A DNA stretch of 64,000 bases, taken from positions 1 to 64,000 of the forward strand of contig CALSUB010000010.1 in NCBI GenBank assembly GCA_943789425.1. The letters run 5' to 3'. This DNA comes from an uncultured Luminiphilus sp. GTDB taxonomy: Bacteria > Pseudomonadota > Gammaproteobacteria > Pseudomonadales > Halieaceae. The notes below the pieces were generated by a model. It saw nothing but the letters and a program-made list of their open reading frames with translations, was not told the DNA's origin and did no database searches. The translations under genes and the position numbers were made by a program. Of this stretch, positions 57,925-64,000 are shown piece after piece. Within the stretch, counting starts at the first letter, position 1. Every line of letters begins with the position of its first letter.

Positions 57925-58386
57925 ATGAAGTTAACTACTCGCGGACGCTATGCGGTCACGGCAATGTTGGATCTCGCCATTAATGGCGGTCCCCAGCCGG
58001 TGTCACTGGCAGATATATCGGGAAGACAGGAGATATCCTTGTCTTATCTGGAGCAGTTATTTGCCAAGCTTCGGCGTAAACAGTTGGTGATCAGTGCTCG
58101 GGGTCCCGGGGGCGGTTATCGGCTAGCGAGGAGTGGCACCGACATTTTTGTCGCGCAGATCATTGATGCGGTAGACGAAGCAGTTGATGTCACCAATTGT
58201 CAGGGTAAAGGTAACTGCCATCAGGGAGAGACCTGTCTGACACATGATCTGTGGGAAGACTTGTCGGGCCAGATACATGACTTTCTGAGCAAGATCAGTC
58301 TCGGTGATCTGATGGAACGGCGCCAGAGGGACCGGACCGCCTCTAGACCGGTGGAGGGCCTATTGCAAACGTTGTCCTTGGGATGA
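57925..58386 (+). CDS. iscR: Iron-sulfur cluster regulator IscR
   Basis: 153 residues from ATG 57925 (MKLTTRGRYAVTAMLDLA). Rrf2-family winged helix. The cluster ligands are Cys92, Cys98, Cys104 and His107 (NCQGKGNC..GETCLTH), the same positions as E. coli. Heads the isc operon and represses it from the type-1 site when cluster-loaded. Confidence 0.97.
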   Translation: MKLTTRGRYAVTAMLDLAINGGPQPVSLADISGRQEISLSYLEQLFAKLRRKQLVISARGPGGGYRLARSGTDIFVAQIIDAVDEAVDVTNCQGKGNCHQGETCLTHDLWEDLSGQIHDFLSKISLGDLMERRQRDRTASRPVEGLLQTLSLG

Positions 58387-58464
58387 CTTATTCAGGGTGG
58401 TTCGAGAGAGCAACCTGTCACCGTAAATAGAGTGAGCCAAACGGCTCGAGTGAGATAAAGAGCA

Positions 58465-59697
58465 ATGAATGCACCAGTGACTGTCAACACACCCATCTAT
58501 CTCGACTATCTGTCGACGACGCCGGTCGATCCGAGAGTGGTTGCTGCGATGACTGCCTGCATGTCGACCGAGGGGGTTTATGGTAACGCGGCATCGCGTT
58601 CCCACGTCTTTGGTTGGCAGGCAGAGGAAGCTGTTGAGAATGCGCGTAGTCAAGTCGCAGAACTCATCAATGCAGATCCTCGCGAGATCGTCTGGACCTC
58701 GGGTGCCACCGAGTCCGATAATTTGGCGATCAAAGGGGTAGCGCACTTTTATCACAAGAAGGGTAAGCATATTGTTACCTCTAAGATTGAGCACAAGGCG
58801 GTACTGGATACCTGTCGCCAGCTTGAGCGTGAGGGCTACGAGGTCACCTATCTTGATCCTAACGAGCAAGGGCTGACAACGCCTGAGATGGTGCAAGCGG
58901 CGCTCCGCGAGGACACGATTTTGGCAAGCGTGATGCACGCTAATAACGAGATTGGTGTCGTCAACGATATCGCAGGTATCGGTGAAATATGCCGCGCTGC
59001 AGGTGTGCTATTTCATGTAGACGGTGCCCAAGGGGTGGGAAAGATACCGGTTGATATGGAGCAGATGAAGGTCGATCTATTGTCGATGTCGGCGCATAAA
59101 ATGTATGGACCAAAAGGCGTGGGAGCACTCTATGTCCGCCGTAAGCCTCGGGTTCGCCTAGAAGCACAGATGCATGGCGGTGGCCACGAGCGCGGTATGC
59201 GGTCGGGCACCTTGGCAACACACCAACTGGTGGGCTTCGGCGAGGCCGCGCGGATAGCGCACGAGGAAATGGCGACAGAGTCAGCGCAGTTGGAGGCGCT
59301 TCGTGAGCGATTCTGGGACGCCATCAGTGACATTCCAGAGGTCTACATTAACGGTGATCGAGAGCAACGTCTGCCGGGGGCACTCAACGTGAGCTTTGCG
59401 TTTGTCGAGGGAGAATCGCTGATTATGTCACTGCGAGATTTGGCTATTTCGAGTGGCTCGGCCTGTACCTCAGCCAGTTTGGAGCCCTCTTACGTGCTGC
59501 GCGCGTTAGGGCTGAATGACGAGATGGCGCATAGCTCTTTGCGCTTTAGTTTCGGTCGATTTACAACAGAAGCCGAAGTGGATCACGCCGTACAGTGTGT
59601 GCGCCACGCGGTAGAAAAATTACGAGAGCTCTCGCCTCTCTGGGACATGTTCCAGGACGGCGTTGACCTCAGTACAATCGAATGGGCTGCGCATTAA
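58465..59697 (+). CDS. iscS: Cysteine desulfurase IscS
   Basis: 410 residues, PLP enzyme supplying sulfur. Schiff-base Lys212 ([16 protein letters not shown]) and the persulfide-forming Cys334 in [19 protein letters not shown]. His110 ([11 protein letters not shown]) stacks on PLP. Six extra N-terminal residues (MNAPVT) compared with short forms. 78 bp after iscR. Confidence 0.98.
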   Translation: MNAPVTVNTPIYLDYLSTTPVDPRVVAAMTACMSTEGVYGNAASRSHVFGWQAEEAVENARSQVAELINADPREIVWTSGATESDNLAIKGVAHFYHKKGKHIVTSKIEHKAVLDTCRQLEREGYEVTYLDPNEQGLTTPEMVQAALREDTILASVMHANNEIGVVNDIAGIGEICRAAGVLFHVDGAQGVGKIPVDMEQMKVDLLSMSAHKMYGPKGVGALYVRRKPRVRLEAQMHGGGHERGMRSGTLATHQLVGFGEAARIAHEEMATESAQLEALRERFWDAISDIPEVYINGDREQRLPGALNVSFAFVEGESLIMSLRDLAISSGSACTSASLEPSYVLRALGLNDEMAHSSLRFSFGRFTTEAEVDHAVQCVRHAVEKLRELSPLWDMFQDGVDLSTIEWAAH

Positions 59698-59727
59698 GGC
59701 AGCCTTCTAAGCCTCAGGGAGATAACC

Positions 59728-60111
59728 ATGGCATACAGTGATAAAGTCATTGATCACTACGAAAACCCTCGTAACGTTGGCAAGTTTGATGAAGCAGACG
59801 AGAGCATCGGCACGGGAATGGTGGGCGCTCCAGCTTGCGGCGACGTCATGCGATTGCAAATTCAGGTCAGTGACGATGGCATTATCGAGGATGCTAAGTT
59901 CAAGACCTACGGCTGTGGGTCAGCTATTGCGTCGAGTTCGCTATTGACCGAGTGGGTGAAAGGTAAAAATTTAGACGAGGCCGCCTCGATTAAAAATACA
60001 GAAATCGCGCAAGAGCTCTCTCTGCCGCCGGTGAAGATTCACTGTTCTGTATTGGCGGAGGACGCCATTAAAGCCGCCGTGCAAAACTATCGTGAGAAGC
60101 AGGATAGCTAA
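59728..60111 (+). CDS. iscU: Iron-sulfur scaffold IscU
   Basis: 127 residues. Ligands: Cys37, Asp39 (ACGDV), Cys63 (YGCGSA), His105-Cys106, and the HscA-binding LPPVK at 99-103. All key positions as in E. coli. Its stop is directly followed by the iscA ATG. Confidence 0.98.
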   Translation: MAYSDKVIDHYENPRNVGKFDEADESIGTGMVGAPACGDVMRLQIQVSDDGIIEDAKFKTYGCGSAIASSSLLTEWVKGKNLDEAASIKNTEIAQELSLPPVKIHCSVLAEDAIKAAVQNYREKQDS

Positions 60112-60435
60112 ATGGCCATTAGTCTCACTAATGAAGCGGCGCAACACGTCAGCCGACAGTTATCCAGTCGCGGCAAGGGCGAGGGTATCCGCATTGCAGT
60201 GAAGACGTCGGGATGTTCTGGGCTGGCGTATGTGTTGGAATTTGTCGATCAGGCTGAGCCAGAGGACACGGCTTTCGAGTCCGATGGGGTCAAAGTGTTT
60301 GTGGATCCCAAAAGTCTTGTTTATCTAGACGGGACGGTGGTGGACTTTGCGAAAGAGGGCCTTAACGAGGGCCTAGAGTTTCGTAACCCCAACGTAGCAG
60401 GGGAGTGTGGTTGCGGCGAGAGTTTCACGGTCTGA
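60112..60435 (+). CDS. iscA: Iron-sulfur assembly protein IscA
   Basis: 107 residues, A-type carrier. Conserved Cys35 (GCSGLAY), Cys99 and Cys101 (ECGCGESF). Zero spacing to iscU. The hscB frame begins right after its stop (GTG 60438). Confidence 0.97.
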   Translation: MAISLTNEAAQHVSRQLSSRGKGEGIRIAVKTSGCSGLAYVLEFVDQAEPEDTAFESDGVKVFVDPKSLVYLDGTVVDFAKEGLNEGLEFRNPNVAGECGCGESFTV

Positions 60436-60437
60436 CC

Positions 60438-60962
60438 GTGAACGCGACGGCGGGCGCAGTGGCGCGCGACTACTTTTCCTTATTCAACATTGAACCCAGT
60501 TTCACGGTTGACGAGATTACATTGGAGCAGGTGTATCACTCCTTATTGTCACAGTTTCACCCCGATCGTTACGCCGGAAAGCCGCAGGTCGAGCAACGCG
60601 TGGCGGCGCAACTCTGCGCAGACATTAATGCGGGCTATCGCACCCTTCAGCGTGAGGTCAGCCGAGCGCAATATTTACTGCAACACAGTGGAGTCGATCT
60701 CCAGACAGCCGAACGTGAAGGCGTTGGGGCGGAGTTTCTGATGACGCAAATACTGTTGCGTGAGCGTTTGGAAACGATTGCTGAGCTTGATCAGGTGGAA
60801 CACCAAACTCTGGTGGACGAAATCGATGAGCACTATGGTGCCAGCCGAGATCGCTTTGCGGAGGCAGCCCAGAAAGCAGCATGGCAGGAGGCTTCCCGCT
60901 ACTGGCAGGAGATGTGTTACCTCGAAAAGTTAGTTGATGCCACGGGCTCGCGGGGTCGTTAA
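60438..60962 (+). CDS. hscB: Fe-S protein assembly co-chaperone HscB
   Basis: 174 residues from GTG 60438; the frame is also open to GTG-like starts inside iscA (60405). J domain with YFSLFNIEPSF and the HPD motif (QFHPDRYAGKPQVEQR), then the helical IscU-binding domain. Delivers IscU to HscA. Stop is one base before the hscA ATG. Confidence 0.95.
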   Translation: MNATAGAVARDYFSLFNIEPSFTVDEITLEQVYHSLLSQFHPDRYAGKPQVEQRVAAQLCADINAGYRTLQREVSRAQYLLQHSGVDLQTAEREGVGAEFLMTQILLRERLETIAELDQVEHQTLVDEIDEHYGASRDRFAEAAQKAAWQEASRYWQEMCYLEKLVDATGSRGR

Positions 60963-62831
60963 ATGGTGCTTCTTCAGATATCGGAGCCAGGCGAATCGCC
61001 GGACCTGAGCCTAACGCGCAGCATCGCAGTGGGTATCGACCTGGGGACTACAAATAGCTTGATTGCTCAGTTCGACGGTGCGCAGGTGCGCGTTTTTGAG
61101 GATGAGTTAGGTCAGCCGTCGCTGCCGTCGGTTGTGCACTACGGTGCTGAGTCGACTCAAGTGGGTGGCGCAGCATTGGCGTTAGCCAATGAGCAACCTG
61201 AGAATACCATCGCGTCTGCGAAGCGTATGTTGGGCCGCGCACGCGAGGAGGTTGTCGATGATCCCTACGCCAGTCTCACGACTGACGGTGCGCTGGCGTT
61301 TGCAACGGATCAGGGTAAAAAAACGCCCGTAGAGGTCTCTGCTGCCATTCTTGACGCACTTAAGATCCGCGCTGAGGCGCATCTTGAGAGCCCGATTGCG
61401 GGCGCGGTGATCACCGTGCCAGCTTATTTTGATGACGCCCAGCGCCAAGCCACGCGTCAGGCAGCCGAATTGGCCGGGATTAAGGTGTTGCGCTTACTGA
61501 ATGAACCCACCGCAGCGGCAGTGGCCTATGGTCTGGACGAGCAGGCGGAAGAATCCTCTTTGCTCGCCGTTTATGATCTCGGTGGAGGTACGTTCGATAT
61601 CTCTATCCTTAGAATGCGCGCAGGCTTGTTTGAAGTACTCGCCACTGGCGGTGACAGCGCTTTGGGCGGGGATGATTTTGATCGTGAAATTGCCCAGTAT
61701 GCGATGACCCAGTTGGGCATCACGGATCCCACATCGCGGCAGCGTCGCACGTTATTGAGTCTTGCTCGGCATGCCAAGCAGGCATTGAGTGAATCGTCCG
61801 ATGTCCACATTGACGGTAGCGGCTTGGGTAGCGATGTGCCGCCGCTCTCGCTGACACGGCATACCCTAGAGACTTTGATTGAGCCCTACATTGAGCGCAC
61901 GCTCATAGCGTGTAGGCAGGCATTAAACGACGCCGGCGTTGAGTCGGTTGATCGGGTGGTGCTGGTCGGTGGCTCAACCCGCACGCCCGCTGTTGCTCAG
62001 GCTGTAGCAGCGTGCTTTGGCCAGACGCCGTTGAGCACTCTCGATCCGGATCAGGTCGTGGCGATGGGCGCAGCTAGGCAGGCCGATATCTTGATTGGCA
62101 ATCGGAGCGATAACGACGCGTTATTACTGGATGTTATTCCTTTATCCCTGGGGCTTGAGACCTATGGTGGGTTAGCAGAACGTATTATCGATCGAAACAG
62201 CACGATCCCTATCGCACGGGCCCAAGAATTTACGACGGCACGAGATGGGCAAACCGGTTTGGTGGTTCACGTTGTCCAGGGTGAACGAGAACGGGTTGCG
62301 GACTGTCGCTCACTGGCAACCTTTGAGCTCAAGGGTATTCCGCCCATGGTGGCGGGCGCGGCGCGGATAGAGGTGACCTTCCGAGTCGACGCTGACGGTA
62401 TCCTAGAAGTGTCAGCAGTGGAGCAGCAGACTGGTGCGCGCAGCGAAGTCGTAGTCAAGCCAGCGTTTGGTCTGGATGAGCTCGATATTACTGACATGCT
62501 GAAAGCCAGCTATGAGTTTGCGGCCGAGGATATGGTGGCGAGAAAGCTGGCAGAAGCGGGTGTTGAAGCGGAGGCGCTAATCGAGGGGCTGCGCGCTGCC
62601 TTGGCACAAGATGGTGATTTGCTGGACAGCGACGAAGCGCAGACATTACAGGAAGAGATGGCGCGACTAGAGCAGGTCTTGCAGCAGACTGACGTCGAGA
62701 CCATCCGCGAGCGCACAGAAAAATTAGGACGCGCGAGTGAGACGTTTGCCGCGCGGAGAATGGATCGCAGTATTCAAAGCGCACTCCGGGGCATATCAGT
62801 GGGTCAGCTGGACGCCGAAAGTGCTGAATAA
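60963..62831 (+). CDS. hscA: Fe-S protein assembly chaperone HscA
   Basis: 622 residues, Hsp70-type. ATPase signature VGIDLGTTNSLIAQFDG, then VYDLGGGTFDISIL, VLVGGSTRTPAVAQAV; substrate-binding domain with EVTFRVDADGILEVSA. Helical lid at the end. Helps transfer clusters from IscU. One of the long genes of the operon. Confidence 0.97.
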   Translation: MVLLQISEPGESPDLSLTRSIAVGIDLGTTNSLIAQFDGAQVRVFEDELGQPSLPSVVHYGAESTQVGGAALALANEQPENTIASAKRMLGRAREEVVDDPYASLTTDGALAFATDQGKKTPVEVSAAILDALKIRAEAHLESPIAGAVITVPAYFDDAQRQATRQAAELAGIKVLRLLNEPTAAAVAYGLDEQAEESSLLAVYDLGGGTFDISILRMRAGLFEVLATGGDSALGGDDFDREIAQYAMTQLGITDPTSRQRRTLLSLARHAKQALSESSDVHIDGSGLGSDVPPLSLTRHTLETLIEPYIERTLIACRQALNDAGVESVDRVVLVGGSTRTPAVAQAVAACFGQTPLSTLDPDQVVAMGAARQADILIGNRSDNDALLLDVIPLSLGLETYGGLAERIIDRNSTIPIARAQEFTTARDGQTGLVVHVVQGERERVADCRSLATFELKGIPPMVAGAARIEVTFRVDADGILEVSAVEQQTGARSEVVVKPAFGLDELDITDMLKASYEFAAEDMVARKLAEAGVEAEALIEGLRAALAQDGDLLDSDEAQTLQEEMARLEQVLQQTDVETIRERTEKLGRASETFAARRMDRSIQSALRGISVGQLDAESAE

Positions 62832-62842
62832 AAGAGGCAATC

Positions 62843-63181
62843 ATGGCTGAGATCGTTGTTTTACCGCATCACGACATTTGTCCCGAGGGGGCAGTCGTTG
62901 AGGCGCAGCCCGGAGAGACCGTTTGCGAGGCGTTGTTGCGCCACGATATTGATATCGAGCATGCCTGTGAGATGTCCTGTGCGTGCACGACTTGTCATGT
63001 GATTATTCGAGAAGGCTTTGACTCGCTGGCCGAGGCCGATGAGTTGGAAGAGGATTTTTTGGATAAAGCGTGGGGCCTGGAGCCCGAATCTCGCTTGTCC
63101 TGCCAGGCGGCAGTTGGAGCCGTGAATCTCGTCGTAGAGATACCGAGATACACCATTAATCACGCGTCGGAGCGGCATTGA
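62843..63181 (+). CDS. fdx: [2Fe-2S] ferredoxin of the isc operon
   Basis: 112 residues. Cluster ligands Cys42, Cys48, Cys51 and Cys87 (HACEMSCACTTCHV and LSCQAAVG), plus an extra Cys46. Donates electrons for cluster assembly. No iscX gene follows: the ~100 bp to ndk contain only a promoter, so iscX is missing here. Confidence 0.97.
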   Translation: MAEIVVLPHHDICPEGAVVEAQPGETVCEALLRHDIDIEHACEMSCACTTCHVIIREGFDSLAEADELEEDFLDKAWGLEPESRLSCQAAVGAVNLVVEIPRYTINHASERH

Positions 63182-63199
63182 GGCACGGGCATTGTTGCC

Positions 63200-63228
63200 A
63201 TGACACTGCCCTATAAACGCTTTATACT
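63200..63228 (+). promoter_or_regulatory. Candidate ndk promoter
   Basis: ATGACA (63200-63205), 17-base spacer, TATACT (63223-63228), 55 bases before the ndk ATG. This suggests ndk-rlmN can be transcribed apart from the isc operon. Confidence 0.6.
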
Positions 63229-63282
63229 CCGCGCCCGCGGGGACATCACCCCTAAACAACACAGTGAAGAGTGGAGAGATAC

Positions 63283-63708
63283 ATGGCGGTGGAACGCACC
63301 TTATCGATAATCAAACCTGATGCGGTGGGGAAAAACGCCATCGGTCAAATCATCAGCCGTTTTGAGGAAGCAGGCCTGCAGGTCATCGGGGCTAAAATGC
63401 TGCATTTATCCGATGCAGTGGCGGGTGGTTTTTATGCTGAGCACAAAGAGCGCCCTTTTTATCCAGATTTGGTCGCCTTTATGACGTCAGGTCCTGTCGT
63501 GGTGCAAGTGCTTGAGGGCGAGGGTGCTATTGGTCGCAACCGCGAGCTGATGGGCGCAACCAACCCTCAGGAAGCAGCAGCTGGCACGATACGGGCCGAT
63601 TTTGCCCAATCCATTGATGCTAATGCCGTTCACGGCTCCGATTCTGCAGCCTCGGCGGAGCGGGAGATCAGCTATTTCTTTGCCTCAAGCGAGATCTGCC
63701 CACGCTGA
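63283..63708 (+). CDS. ndk: Nucleoside diphosphate kinase
   Basis: 141 residues from ATG 63283, after GGAGAG. Starts [15 protein letters not shown]; the phosphorylated His117 is in [12 protein letters not shown]. Balances NTP pools. Twelve bases upstream (63271) there is an in-frame start, less likely because the ribosome site falls inside it. Confidence 0.97.
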   Translation: MAVERTLSIIKPDAVGKNAIGQIISRFEEAGLQVIGAKMLHLSDAVAGGFYAEHKERPFYPDLVAFMTSGPVVVQVLEGEGAIGRNRELMGATNPQEAAAGTIRADFAQSIDANAVHGSDSAASAEREISYFFASSEICPR

Positions 63709-63729
63709 ATCTCAGCGGGGTGCGGCGCC

Positions 63730-64000
63730 ATGACAGCGTTGGATCAGCTGATTGCAACCACTCCCAGTGAGGAACGGGTCAACCTATTGGGAATGACCCG
63801 GGTCCAGCTGGAAGCTTTTTTTCTCGATCTGGGCGAGAAGCGCTTTCGCGCGCAGCAGGTGATGAAGTGGATTCACCATCGGGGTGTGCTGGATTTTTCT
63901 GACATGACGGATCTGGGTGTGGCGTTGCGAGCGCGTCTTGCCGATATTGCAGAGATCACCCCGCCGCGTATTGCTGAGCAACAAGACTCACAGGACGGCA
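63730..64000 (+). CDS. rlmN: 23S rRNA (adenine-2503-C2) methyltransferase RlmN, N-terminal part
   Basis: Starts [20 protein letters not shown] at ATG 63730 and runs off the window end after ~90 residues. [30 protein letters not shown] is the standard N-terminal helical domain of RlmN. The radical-SAM CxxxCxxC motif lies beyond the window. Order ndk-rlmN is that of many gammaproteobacteria. Confidence 0.93.
   Translation, partial: MTALDQLIATTPSEERVNLLGMTRVQLEAFFLDLGEKRFRAQQVMKWIHHRGVLDFSDMTDLGVALRARLADIAEITPPRIAEQQDSQDG

Overview
The window reads as the chromosome of a marine gammaproteobacterium, most likely an aerobic anoxygenic phototroph of the OM60/NOR5 (Halieaceae-like) type. This is inferred from gene order (infC-rpmI-rplT-pheST-ihfA-merR-tRNA-Pro; isc-ndk-rlmN), from a complete aerobic Mg-protoporphyrin ester cyclase (acsF) beside a BLUF blue-light receptor, and from many acyl-CoA, P450 and carotenoid-cleaving enzymes. 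No taxon-specific marker proves it.

Layout. 1-8.7 kb is accessory DNA at the 3' end of a tRNA-Asn gene. It holds a methyltransferase module and a 5.2-kb integrated element with a decayed P4-type integrase, a small basic gene, an AlpA-like gene, a DUF3987/YfjI-like primase relative and a BspA-like repeat surface protein. The modules are bracketed by three copies of a repeat that encodes a 58-residue basic protein. Two copies are nearly identical and differ mostly at synonymous positions; the third is degenerate. Att-like repeats and 22-bp arm-like repeats sit at both ends of the element. The pattern fits serial insertion at the tRNA.

8.8-20.7 kb is core: uvrB, thrS, an unrecognised ORF, an AraC regulator, then infC (AUU start), rpmI, rplT, an attenuator-like hairpin, pheS, pheT, ihfA, a MerR-type gene and tRNA-Pro(GGG). 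20.9-43 kb is metabolic accessory DNA: a 2OG-oxygenase-like protein, two P450s (one paired with an ABM-domain protein), an SDR, deaD, a carotenoid oxygenase, a fatty acid hydroxylase, XdhC, a thiolase plus FadB/J-type pair, a TPP enzyme, a penicillin acylase family protein, a cytochrome c, a thioesterase and isovaleryl-CoA dehydrogenase. 43-45 kb carries the divergent BLUF / acsF pair around a 182-bp intergenic region with a PpsR-like motif over a promoter. 45-57 kb holds an enoyl-CoA hydratase, nnrU, a DNA glycosylase, tadA, mltF, purL, secD-secF, suhB and trmJ. 57.9-64 kb is the isc iron-sulfur operon under a strong IscR type-1 site, then ndk and the start of rlmN.

Quality caution: at least six conserved chromosomal genes (uvrB, thrS, an enoyl-CoA hydratase, nnrU, mltF, suhB) are each broken by one single-base indel while the rest of the protein is intact. 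uvrB and especially thrS should not be dead in a viable cell, so base-level sequence errors are likely. Single-indel 'pseudogenes' here should be read with that in mind; the integrase and DUF3987 genes carry several lesions and are more probably genuinely decayed.
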